DNA of 64,000 nucleotides, taken from JAWPMT01 sp965229785 (GTDB taxonomy: Bacteria > Bacteroidota > Bacteroidia > Cytophagales > Cyclobacteriaceae). A program made the position numbers and the translations under genes. The notes under the pieces are model-generated. The model did not search any database. It saw only the letters and a program-made list of their open reading frames with translations, and was not told the DNA's origin. Each line of letters opens with the position of its first letter. The stretch's first letter is position 1. This document shows, piece after piece, positions 35,097 to 42,880 of this stretch. The stretch spans positions 5,642,001 to 5,706,000 of the forward strand of contig CBDDJS010000001.1 of NCBI GenBank assembly GCA_965229785.1. Reading direction: 5' to 3'.

Positions 35097-35489
35097 ATGA
35101 AAATCATGCGACTTTTTCTGGCGTTGACGCTTCTATTTGTTGTATTCAATGCCCAATCTGCCGAGAAATCCAAAGACTTTGTAAAAGCCAAGCAGGCTTT
35201 CACGAAAGCAGTAGAAAACCACAATTATCGTGATGCCAAGAGTTCATTACAGGAGCTTTTGCCGCTCATGAAATCCGACATCAAGGTTTCCAAAAAATCC
35301 ATCAATTCCCTGAAAAAAGAAGGGGATGCTGCGCTGGTGAAGCAAGCTGAAACCGATCTTGAAAGAAAAGAGGAGATCTACAAGTCACTGTCACATTTGG
35401 TTGACGTGTCTCCCGCAGCCTTAAGAGTGAAAGCAACGCAGATCCTTGAACTCGTCGTTGAATTCGACGAACTGGTAGCGGAGGCGTAA
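35097..35489 (+). CDS. Small secreted helical protein, unknown function
   Basis: A 130-residue protein with a signal peptide (MKIMRLFLALTLLFVVFNAQ, cut near SAEKS). The mature part is almost entirely charged helices (AKQAFTKAVENHNYRDAKSS, then LERKEEIYKSLSHLV), consistent with a small helical bundle in the periplasm. No family or metal site is recognised. The gene is alone. A loose hairpin with arms CCTCCGG / CCGGAGG lies just after it at 35498-35533, without a T-run. Confidence 0.75.
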   Translation: MKIMRLFLALTLLFVVFNAQSAEKSKDFVKAKQAFTKAVENHNYRDAKSSLQELLPLMKSDIKVSKKSINSLKKEGDAALVKQAETDLERKEEIYKSLSHLVDVSPAALRVKATQILELVVEFDELVAEA

Positions 35490-35749
35490 AAAATAAACCT
35501 CCGGCTGATCCATGGGATTATCACAACCGGAGGAAATTATAAACACCGCTCACTTCTCAATACTGGCAGGTGATGAATTGAGTTGGCTGATGGCTAGAAC
35601 TTTATTGAAGGATGGCCAAAACTCCAGTAGTTTCTGGTTAATTGGTTATTGAGTTTACCTGCACTTTTCTCGGAGACATATTTACCCTGGCGTATAAATG
35701 AATTCACCAGAGCCAGAATAGACCATTGAAACCCTAATGAGCCCATTAA

Positions 35750-36718
35750 CTAAATAATCAACACCAGTTTCCCCTTCGCTTTGCCGCTTTCCATGAGTTC
35801 ATGCGCTTTGGACATATCAGAAAGGCTGAAAGTACGATCAATCTGAATGTTGATTTCACCAGCAGCCACGTGATCAAGAAAAGCCTGAAGCATGTCCGCG
35901 GATAAGTTATGGGCGTCGCCTCCATAAGACGTAAGTCGGGCATAATTGGGAATATGTTCAAAGGGAGCAAAGTCCTTCCAGACCCATTCATTGCCGAGGA
36001 TCCCCGTCATACAAACAATGCCCTGAGGGCGAACACATTTCAGGGAATCACCCAGGGTTTTGGTGCCGATGAGTTCTAGCACTTTATCCACCCCTTCTGG
36101 TTTAATCGCTCGAACACTTTTTGAAAGGTCCGCGGCATCTAAAATGACCTCATCTACTCCTAAATCCAGTAGCGTTTGGCGTTTGCTCTCGCTACGAGTG
36201 GTAGAAAAAACCGTGCAATCCATGGTTTTAGCGATCTGGGCTGCCATGATCCCTACGGATGAGGTGCCACCTCTTACTAATAACGTTTCGCCAGGTTTTA
36301 GCTCCAACCCTTCCACCAACGAGCCATTGGCTGTCTGGAACATTTCAGGAATAGCTCCTAGTGTGGCCCAGGGAAGATCACTCTCAAAAGGGAAGACAAT
36401 TCGTTCAGGAACTATGGTTTGTTCAGCATACCCACCGTCAAACTCACGACCCATCTCTCCCATGATGGCCGCTACTTGCTGACCTGGGTTAAACTTTCCA
36501 GAAGGACAGTCTTTGACGATCCCGACACATTCGATCCCTTGAATTCTGGGGAAAGTCACATTCGGGGAGTGTCCCTGCCGGGTGTACATTTCAGAGCGAT
36601 TGAGACCGGCGGCTTTGATTTCAATGTGGACCCATCCAGGTTTTGCAACCGGATCCGGAACTTCTTGTAATTGAATGACGGAAGGCTCTCCGATTTGAGT
36701 AGTTACTGCGGCTTTCAT
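35750..36718 (-). CDS. Zinc-independent MDR-type quinone oxidoreductase
   Basis: A 322-residue medium-chain dehydrogenase/reductase. Features: GroES-like N-terminus (KPGWVHIEIKAAGLNRSEMY), the cofactor-binding GGTSSVGIMAAQIAK near 150, and FSTTRSESKRQ, which sets NADPH preference. The structural and catalytic zinc cysteines of classic alcohol dehydrogenases are absent, so it belongs to the quinone-oxidoreductase/YhdH-like branch. It reduces an alkenal or quinone with NADPH; the substrate is not known. Divergent from the toxin-antitoxin pair. Confidence 0.88.
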   Translation of the reverse strand: MKAAVTTQIGEPSVIQLQEVPDPVAKPGWVHIEIKAAGLNRSEMYTRQGHSPNVTFPRIQGIECVGIVKDCPSGKFNPGQQVAAIMGEMGREFDGGYAEQTIVPERIVFPFESDLPWATLGAIPEMFQTANGSLVEGLELKPGETLLVRGGTSSVGIMAAQIAKTMDCTVFSTTRSESKRQTLLDLGVDEVILDAADLSKSVRAIKPEGVDKVLELIGTKTLGDSLKCVRPQGIVCMTGILGNEWVWKDFAPFEHIPNYARLTSYGGDAHNLSADMLQAFLDHVAAGEINIQIDRTFSLSDMSKAHELMESGKAKGKLVLII

Positions 36719-36880
36719 GAGCTAGGTATTGATGATGGAAGATAAGACTAAAATTCAATTTTAATGTCTGACTCTAACTTTGGAATCTCGAATAATGGGA
36801 TCGAGTTTTGCATTACTCATCGTTCGCAAGAGCAATTAATTGTTTCCATTCGTGCGTTAACAATAGAAAATGGTTATTTT

Positions 36881-36891
36881 GTATTAAATAC
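36881..36891. promoter_or_regulatory. Inverted repeat before the antitoxin start (candidate operator)
   Basis: GTATTAAATAC is a perfect 5-bp inverted repeat with one central base, 7 bp before the antitoxin ATG at 36899. Short palindromes at this place are typical operators of autoregulated toxin-antitoxin operons; binding is inferred. Confidence 0.4.
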
Positions 36892-36898
36892 TGCTATT

Positions 36899-37129
36899 AT
36901 GAGGAGTTCAGAGTTGAGAGAAGAAGTGCATAAGTATATCGATCAGGTTGATGAGCGTGTATTGCGATTAGTCAAAGGTATGTTGCTGGCAGATTTGGAT
37001 TATACCTTACCAGGAGAACCGATGACAAAAACGCAATTGGTAAATAGAGTAAAAGCCGCTAAGTCTCGAATAGAATCTGGTCAGTTTACCTCTCAGGAAG
37101 ATCTTGAAAGGGAAATGGAAGAATGGTAA
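36899..37129 (+). CDS. Antitoxin of a ParE-type toxin-antitoxin pair
   Basis: This 76-residue protein is read from the ATG at 36899 (MRSSELREEVHKYIDQVDER), which fits antitoxin size; an upstream in-frame ATG at 36764 would add 45 residues of unlike composition. The C-terminal part (SRIESGQFTSQEDLEREMEEW) resembles the tail of ParD/Phd-type antitoxins that wraps around the toxin. It ends 7 bp inside the toxin start, a coupled arrangement. The operator-like palindrome just upstream suggests autoregulation. The AT-rich composition of the pair differs from the neighbours, consistent with acquisition by transfer. Confidence 0.75.
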   Translation: MRSSELREEVHKYIDQVDERVLRLVKGMLLADLDYTLPGEPMTKTQLVNRVKAAKSRIESGQFTSQEDLEREMEEW

Positions 37130-37446
37130 AAAAGAAACTTAAGATTATTTGGGACGATCAAGCCAAATATTCTTTACGTAACATCTACAACTATATAAAA
37201 CAACGAGAATCTACAGAACGGGCAAAGAAAGTCAGAGATAAAATCGTTTCAAGTACAAAGTCATTGAATGACTTTCCTGAAAAATTTGAAGAAGAACCCC
37301 ATCTATCTGATATCAGTGGAAACTATCGTTATAAAGTAATTTGGAGTTACAAGATTATCTATGAAGTAACCGAAAAAGCCATCTACATCATAGATATCTT
37401 TCATACCAGCAGGAACCCTTCAACGATTACGAACCGATTGGATTAA
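37123..37446 (+). CDS. RelE/ParE family toxin
   Basis: A 107-residue toxin of the RelE/ParE superfamily. The order of elements is typical: IIWDDQAKYSLRNIYNYIKQ, a helical pair with STERAKKVRDKIVSSTKSL, FPEKFEEEP, then YRYKVIWSYKIIYEV and IDIFHTSRNP. ParE toxins poison DNA gyrase, RelE toxins cut mRNA on the ribosome; the IYNYIKQ helix and HTSRNP tail look more ParE-like. It overlaps the antitoxin by 7 bp. Convergent with the LytTR regulator (18 bp between stops). Confidence 0.88.
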   Translation: MVKKKLKIIWDDQAKYSLRNIYNYIKQRESTERAKKVRDKIVSSTKSLNDFPEKFEEEPHLSDISGNYRYKVIWSYKIIYEVTEKAIYIIDIFHTSRNPSTITNRLD

Positions 37447-37464
37447 AGGCACCGGAAAACCCCA

Positions 37465-38226
37465 TCAAGTCCCTCCAAACCAATCTTTGAAAGCAGCTAC
37501 TCTTTCCCGACTGACGATGATTTCCTGATCGAAATCTATTTTCGGAGTGATCTTTAGTCGACTATTGGAATAAACCAGCACGTCTTTTATGGCGTGAATA
37601 TTCAATATGAATGTCCGATTGACACGAAAGAAACTTTCCGGATTAAGGAGATTTTCAAGGTCTTCCAGCTTGAAATCCACGATGAATTTCTTTCCGGAAT
37701 TCGTAACCAGGTAGGCAGTTCGACCTTCAGCGTAGAAAATGCTTGCATCTTCCGTCTGAATGGAATGGATGTGCTCTCCCAACTTCACCATGAACCGGGC
37801 TTTGTATTTTCTGGTTTCTGCGTCCTGGGCTACCTTTTTTACTTTTTCGCTGGTATCTCCGAATTCTTCTTTGACCGTCTTGAGTTTATTGATCGCATTG
37901 GAGAGGTCCATGAATGTCACAGGCTTCAGCAAATAATCGATGCTATTCAACTTGAACGCATCCAGCGCATACTCATCGTAAGCCGTAGCAAAAATGACCG
38001 GAATATTTACAGGATGTTTTTGGAATATCTCAAAGCTCAATCCATCTGTTAGCTGAATATCTGAGAAGATCAGGTCCAGCGTTTGATCATTTTCCTGCAA
38101 CCAGACCACTGCTTCTTCCACACTTTGGAGTTTGCCCATGATCTTAATATTGCTATCATACTTCAGTAGATAGCGCTCTATTTTTTCTGCGGCTGGTATT
38201 TCGTCTTCGATGATCAGGACGTTCAT
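37465..38226 (-). CDS. LytTR family response regulator (system 1)
   Basis: A 253-residue regulator: receiver domain 1-120 with the acceptor Asp56 (LIFSDIQLTD), Thr81 and Lys101 (LLKPVTF); then a linker and a LytTR DNA-binding domain at about 150-253 (IFYAEGRTAYLVTNSGKKFI, FFRVNRTFILNI). LytTR proteins bind direct repeats and switch on envelope or biofilm genes. It overlaps the pseudokinase gene by 4 bp (ATGA), so its partner is encoded directly upstream. It is the output of a three-protein signalling set. Confidence 0.94.
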   Translation of the reverse strand: MNVLIIEDEIPAAEKIERYLLKYDSNIKIMGKLQSVEEAVVWLQENDQTLDLIFSDIQLTDGLSFEIFQKHPVNIPVIFATAYDEYALDAFKLNSIDYLLKPVTFMDLSNAINKLKTVKEEFGDTSEKVKKVAQDAETRKYKARFMVKLGEHIHSIQTEDASIFYAEGRTAYLVTNSGKKFIVDFKLEDLENLLNPESFFRVNRTFILNIHAIKDVLVYSNSRLKITPKIDFDQEIIVSRERVAAFKDWFGGT

Positions 38227-39245
38227 GCCATCTCTTCGGTTGGTATTAAAATAGGAATGCGAATTTCGGTAATCTCAGCGTTTGATGAAAACCGTATTTT
38301 CTTTTCGGTATAGAATTCGTAGGCTCGCTCAATATCAGCGATATCAAGCAGAGGAGGAGAAAGCTTTTCTTTTCGTGTACTGACCAATACCAGATCATCT
38401 TCGTGGATGACAATCTCAATTTCCAGTGACTGCATCGAAGAATGAATAGAAGCCCGGATCAGCCATTCAACGATGGTGAGTAAAGTGCCTGGAACACATA
38501 GTGCTTCCCCTTCAGCATTTTGTTTGAAATCCACATCAATGCCCTGATACCAAAATAAGTTGATCAGGTGCTGCACGGCGGTCAACTCTTCTTGCAGAGC
38601 AGCGAGTTCCGACCGGTTACTACTCAGGATATATCGATAAACCACAGACAATTCATCTATTAGCTCATCAGCTGAGTCTATTTGTTCATCACTGATTGCA
38701 ATGAGCGACTCTAAACTTTCCAGCAATAAATTGGGATTCATACCCCTTTTGAAATTTCGGAATTCAAATTCCAGGCTTTCCTTTAGGATCTCTTCCTCTT
38801 CGAACTTCATCTTGTTTTCCTTATAGAGGAACAGGTGACTGAAGTGTAGTGTGAGGTACATCATCACCATGAAACCGTAGATTCCGAGAAAGATATTGAA
38901 TTCGGCCGCACTGGGATTATAACCCAACACCTGACTGAAGTAAGCCTCAACGACCATATAAACCACAAAGGCCATGCAGGCAATGGCTACCAGAAACTGT
39001 GTAAGTACCTGTTTTGCAAAGGACCACTTCTCCGTCCTACGCGCTACCAGGATCATGGCAAACCGGACCAGTTCCAGTATAAGATAAACCAGAACGATAC
39101 ACAAATACACTTCAGTGCTGGCAAAGAGTTCATCCAGCTGCGCGATGGAATTGTTGATCAGCAGAATTAGTAAATAAATCACCAGTCCGATGAAAATGGG
39201 TCCGATCAGGCGAAACAGCGCATTATGGATAAAGAGCTTTTTCAT
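38223..39245 (-). CDS. LytS-like pseudokinase (lost His and ATP-binding residues)
   Basis: A 340-residue membrane protein with four helices in residues 10-140 and a cytoplasmic region laid out like a LytS-type kinase. The key residues are gone: the canonical PHFLFN box is replaced by MNPNLLLESLESL (Asn172 in the place of the phospho-histidine), and the LVENAVKHN ATP-binding motif by TIVEWLIRASI (Trp261 in place of Asn). The GLxNIxxR loop is also absent. It can hardly phosphorylate anything but could bind the active kinase. It overlaps the active LytS gene by 4 bp on one side and the LytTR gene by 4 bp on the other, so all three are co-translated. Confidence 0.85.
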   Translation of the reverse strand: MKKLFIHNALFRLIGPIFIGLVIYLLILLINNSIAQLDELFASTEVYLCIVLVYLILELVRFAMILVARRTEKWSFAKQVLTQFLVAIACMAFVVYMVVEAYFSQVLGYNPSAAEFNIFLGIYGFMVMMYLTLHFSHLFLYKENKMKFEEEEILKESLEFEFRNFKRGMNPNLLLESLESLIAISDEQIDSADELIDELSVVYRYILSSNRSELAALQEELTAVQHLINLFWYQGIDVDFKQNAEGEALCVPGTLLTIVEWLIRASIHSSMQSLEIEIVIHEDDLVLVSTRKEKLSPPLLDIADIERAYEFYTEKKIRFSSNAEITEIRIPILIPTEEMA

Positions 39246-40294
39246 ATCCTCAACAAGGGTAATAAGATTGAAAATTCTTCTTCATCTCTGACCTGAATGT
39301 CCTTCTTATTCAGGAGCATGTACCGGTTTTTGATGTTTTCTAATCCGATTCGAAACGAAGTGGTCTTCGCAGGTTTCTTGGTTTTGTTATTGCTTATGAT
39401 CAACCAGTTGCCAGAGTTATATACATGGATACGCAGTTGATTGTCTTTTGAGATCACATTGTGCTTTACTGCATTTTCAACCAGTAGTTGGATTGTCATA
39501 GGAGGGATCACGGTATCAAGTGCCCGATCAGATAACTCAATTTTGATCTGGACCAGGTTTTCAAATCGCACGTTAAGCAGGTATTTGTAGGCCCTTACAA
39601 AGTCCAATTCCTTTACTAATGGGATGATGGGCTTTTTTTGAGTATCTAGTGTGAATTGATAAGTAGTGGCCAATTGTCGAATAAAATCTTCGGCTTTATT
39701 CAGGTCTTTATACAATAGCGAGGAAATCGTATTCAGACAGTTGAAAAGAAAGTGCGGGCTCAACTGGCTTCTTAGGGCATCTAATTGCAAAGCCATCTGT
39801 CGTCGTTCATTTTCTAAGTACTGCAACTGCGCCGAAGAGAATTGATAGTAAGAGAAGACCGCAAAATAGATCACATTGTAGATCAATGTGATGAGCAGAA
39901 GTATAATGTCAAGTTTGACGAGGATCTCATAGTCATCCGAAACAAACATTTGGAAGGGAATGATCACCAGAAACCAAAGCAGAACAAGGGATCCAATGAT
40001 CCCTACAATGAACCGGCCGCTTAGGTTCTTACGCCAGGGGATCAACTTGTTCAGGAACAAGTTCATGGTATGAGAGCCTATTGCGACCAAAAGGCCCATC
40101 AAACAACTATATAAGCCACTTTCGAGGGTAAGGTCCGGGAGCAGTACCTCACTAAACGAAAGGTAGCTGTACAAGAGTAGCCCCAGAGCCATGCCCACGA
40201 ATGCTGCTGCAAAAAAATTTCTCAAAGCCAGGTTAGTATGGGTGAGGATGTTTTGCACGCTCCAATCTAGTGAAAAGTAAGAAGCAAAGACCAA
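39242..40294 (-). CDS. LytS-family sensor histidine kinase (system 1)
   Basis: A 350-residue kinase with about four membrane helices (residues 22-150), then a coiled segment and the His_kinase domain: phospho-acceptor His181 in SPHFLFNCLN, and LLVENAVKHN with the ATP-site Asn274. GLENIKNRY near 315 closes the ATP lid region. All kinase hallmarks are intact, in contrast to the neighbouring pseudokinase. The input is unknown; the short loops suggest it senses within the membrane. It lies 53 bp downstream of the SDHY-repeat gene and starts the overlapping run of signalling genes. Confidence 0.93.
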   Translation of the reverse strand: MVFASYFSLDWSVQNILTHTNLALRNFFAAAFVGMALGLLLYSYLSFSEVLLPDLTLESGLYSCLMGLLVAIGSHTMNLFLNKLIPWRKNLSGRFIVGIIGSLVLLWFLVIIPFQMFVSDDYEILVKLDIILLLITLIYNVIYFAVFSYYQFSSAQLQYLENERRQMALQLDALRSQLSPHFLFNCLNTISSLLYKDLNKAEDFIRQLATTYQFTLDTQKKPIIPLVKELDFVRAYKYLLNVRFENLVQIKIELSDRALDTVIPPMTIQLLVENAVKHNVISKDNQLRIHVYNSGNWLIISNNKTKKPAKTTSFRIGLENIKNRYMLLNKKDIQVRDEEEFSILLPLLRI

Positions 40295-40347
40295 GAGAAG
40301 CAGATTTTGTTGCTACTCCTCTTAGTCTTATGGAGCGTATAGGATCT

Positions 40348-41829
40348 TTAATCAAGCGCTTTCATTGCGCGACCATAGTAGGTATCGGAATTGATCTCCC
40401 TGGCGATTGAGCGGTACAATCTTCGCAATTCGTCGCTTCCTGAGTCATTGATATAGTCAGAGAGCGATATCAAAGCTTGTGACAAATAGTGATCAGAGTT
40501 GATTTCATTGGCACTTTCCAATAAACTGGTGACCAGATCATCATCAAGTTCAGCATCGTCAGCGGCACGAATAATGATCTGACTCGCATAATGATCTGAG
40601 CTGATATTTTGAACGGCTCGCTTGAAGGATTCAGTAGATTCTTTTCCAAGTTTCTGTTCGGAAATGATCTTGGTCAATAACACATTACTGTAATGATCCG
40701 AACTCACATCATCTTCAATTTCATCGATCATTTTGCTGAGGGTATTATCATCCAGATCACGCTCAAGTAATTCTTTGTACAATTCTGTTTTATAATGATC
40801 CGAACTGATGTCACTGGAAGCTTCAAGAATGACCAGAAAACTCGCATCAGAGATTTGATCCAATTCCAAAGCGTCTCTGAAAAGCTCACTTTGGTAATGA
40901 TCTGAACTGATCTCACTTGCTGTGGCGATCACTTTACTGATCAATTCATCTGTAAGATTTCGTTCTTCCAGCGTTTCACGCAGCACTTCAGTCAGGTAAT
41001 GATCTGAGTTTATTTCTTCCGCAGATTCCAAAACAGCCACCAATAAATCCCCTTCAACATCTGTTCGCGTCAATACTCTTTTGAGGATTTGAGAGCGATA
41101 GTGATCGGAGTTCACTTCTTCGCTTGCCTCAATAAAAGCTTTAGAAGTAGCCTCGTGAGCGAAGAAAACACGCTCATTGTCTTTCAGAATTTCTGTCAGG
41201 TAGTGATCTGAATTTACCTCTCTGGCGGCACCTTCAATTACAGTAACCAGTTCATTAGTACTCAAGCCGTCTTTATCCATCAAAATTTTGATGTAATGGG
41301 ATTTTAGGTAGTCTCCATCAAGGCGTTCTACTTCTTCCATGACACCTCGTGCTCCGTCTTTTCTGTAAAAGCGATTTACACGAGATTCCGCACCGATGGT
41401 GGTGGAGCGTACGATATCCGGAAGTACTTCTGCTAACCATTCACGGCCCTCAGGTTCGAAATCCATGCGCTCGCGACCTACATAATATTCTTTCGTAAGA
41501 TTGCCTCGACTATCTGATTCAACAATGACGCGTCTTTTGCTACCAAATGCCGCTCGGGTGATTTCGAAATAACCACCTCGCGAAACACTTACAATGTCCT
41601 CATCGTTATCAGAAAGCTCGAAATCGCCTTCAAAATCAATCTTATAGGACTTTTGCCAATCGTTAAACTTGATGGTGGTTCTTCCATTTCTGGAATATTC
41701 GGTTCTTCCGTTACCCACGCTGACCGAAACTTGAGCAAATGAAGATTGAGGAATGAACAAGACGCAAAGGGCGGCAAGAATGCCGATCCCTATTGCAAGA
41801 TTTTGGAGTTTTTGACCTTTCGAGTTCAT
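40348..41829 (-). CDS. Exported SDHY-repeat protein
   Basis: This 493-residue protein is read from ATG 41829 (MNSKGQKLQNLAIGIGI, then a signal peptide with LCVLFIPQSSFA); an ATG one codon earlier is also possible. After a beta-rich unique part (about 30-160: NDWQKSYKIDFEGDFEL, REWLAEVLPDIV) come about nine helical repeats with period 33-37 residues, each centred on NSDHYLTEIL, SSDHYQSELF, SSDHYKTELY or close variants. The repeat is the pattern (N/S)SDHYxxxxL followed by an acidic second helix. The array looks like an alpha-solenoid that could bind a ligand or partner. It lies upstream of the LytS/pseudokinase/LytTR genes with no terminator between, so it may be their co-transcribed partner or sensor. 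Confidence 0.8.
   Translation of the reverse strand: MNSKGQKLQNLAIGIGILAALCVLFIPQSSFAQVSVSVGNGRTEYSRNGRTTIKFNDWQKSYKIDFEGDFELSDNDEDIVSVSRGGYFEITRAAFGSKRRVIVESDSRGNLTKEYYVGRERMDFEPEGREWLAEVLPDIVRSTTIGAESRVNRFYRKDGARGVMEEVERLDGDYLKSHYIKILMDKDGLSTNELVTVIEGAAREVNSDHYLTEILKDNERVFFAHEATSKAFIEASEEVNSDHYRSQILKRVLTRTDVEGDLLVAVLESAEEINSDHYLTEVLRETLEERNLTDELISKVIATASEISSDHYQSELFRDALELDQISDASFLVILEASSDISSDHYKTELYKELLERDLDDNTLSKMIDEIEDDVSSDHYSNVLLTKIISEQKLGKESTESFKRAVQNISSDHYASQIIIRAADDAELDDDLVTSLLESANEINSDHYLSQALISLSDYINDSGSDELRRLYRSIAREINSDTYYGRAMKALD
40350..41310 (-). repeat. Array of about nine SDHY coding repeats
   Basis: In-frame units of about 99-111 bp carry the SDHY codons (ATAATGATC or close on the plus strand) at regular steps. 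Unlike the 17-residue array in the first region the units are well diverged, so the expansion is old and held by selection. Confidence 0.7.
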
Positions 41830-42179
41830 CATGACCGTTAATTTTTGACCTTTTAACTTGATACAAACTTGAAGAGACAACCTCAAGGAAAAAACCACTT
41901 TGTAATGAGTTGTCGCAAAAATGTACTGAATTGCAAAAGCAATGTCATGGGGAATAAATCCGGTGAATATGGTGCTTCAAAACTCCCTCGTGTACATAAA
42001 ACAGCAACTCAATACAGGAGAAAGGCCATTGGTACAGCCTTCTGGTAGATTCATGTTTCTGGTGCTGCCGAATAACCACATTTGGTGCTGCATTCGTATT
42101 GTAATCGTGCCACTTAACAGAATTTCATTTCACAAAACAGAAATATTCGTTTTCAAATAGATTACGAAAATCTCTTTAG
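41830..42179. other. 350-bp intergenic region, divergent start zone
   Basis: This gap lies between the SDHY-repeat gene (-) and a lipoprotein gene (+). It must hold promoters for both but no convincing TAnnTTTG pair was found. A 72-codon open frame at 41942-42160 has poor codon pattern and no family look, so I do not call it. Nothing else stands out. Confidence 0.6.
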
Positions 42180-42770
42180 ATGTATAGAATATTCTTTTTG
42201 GCATTAATCATTGTGTGCTTTTCCTGCGCCAGGAGCGAACAGACTTCCCTACCACCTCCCATGATAGATGGAACCATTGAAGATTTTGAGCGACTGGGCG
42301 TGGAACCCATCCACCTGGATGAAAATGTCAGGCTGTTCTTTTATCAGGATAGACATTATGTGTGGATCGCCTATGATTATTTAGAGGGAAGTTATGCGAC
42401 TCTAGACCTTAGATTGGTCTCACAAACCTTACCAGATACGATTAACCTGCACCTTTCGGGCCAATTAGGCGAATGGATGATCAAAGAAGGTTCTCCCAGG
42501 CCTAATTCTCCTCAAAGTGATCTTTGGTGGAACATGAAGGGCTGGTATGCGAATGAAGTATGGCCAAACGGCATGGATGGGACCAATGAAAAGCCCAGAT
42601 ACAATTTTAAGTTGTCACGGGCCCGGGAGATGCAATTGAGCAAAGAAAGATTTGGGAAAGGGGAATGGCACTTGCATTTTGCGATGGGCAGTATCATGAA
42701 AAATGATGGTAGCTACACAAGTGTGACGTTTCCGAAGGATGGTTCTTTCTACAAGTTAAATGTGAATTAG
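42180..42770 (+). CDS. Lipoprotein, DOMON-like, function unknown
   Basis: This 196-residue protein has a SPII leader, MYRIFFLALIIVCFSCARSE, with lipobox VCFSC (Cys16). The mature part has alternating strands and tryptophan-rich stretches (LWWNMKGWYANEVWPNG, YVWIAYDYLEG) and conserved-looking turns, suggesting a carbohydrate-binding-type beta-sandwich, perhaps DOMON/CBM9-like; this is a guess from the pattern. It is in the same direction as the Nramp-like transporter but separated by 110 bp. Confidence 0.72.
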   Translation: MYRIFFLALIIVCFSCARSEQTSLPPPMIDGTIEDFERLGVEPIHLDENVRLFFYQDRHYVWIAYDYLEGSYATLDLRLVSQTLPDTINLHLSGQLGEWMIKEGSPRPNSPQSDLWWNMKGWYANEVWPNGMDGTNEKPRYNFKLSRAREMQLSKERFGKGEWHLHFAMGSIMKNDGSYTSVTFPKDGSFYKLNVN

Positions 42771-42880
42771 AACAAAATAACTTTGTCTGGCTTCAGGCAG
42801 ACAGCTATAAATATCCAAAGAATTATATTTAGGGACGCTTGACTCAGCACCTATCTTTAGCATTCGAGCGACCTTCAAAA

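Noticed and set aside
35498..35533. CCTCCGG / CCGGAGG hairpin considered as a terminator or small RNA
   Set aside because: The loop is long (22 bases) and no T-run follows, so neither call is supported.
36764..36898. 45-residue extension of the antitoxin from an upstream ATG
   Set aside because: The extension contains the candidate operator and has no antitoxin-like features; ATG 36899 gives a normal antitoxin length.
41942..42160. 72-codon open frame on the plus strand in the intergenic region
   Set aside because: Unusual composition, no convincing RBS or family resemblance, and it lies where promoters for both divergent genes must be.
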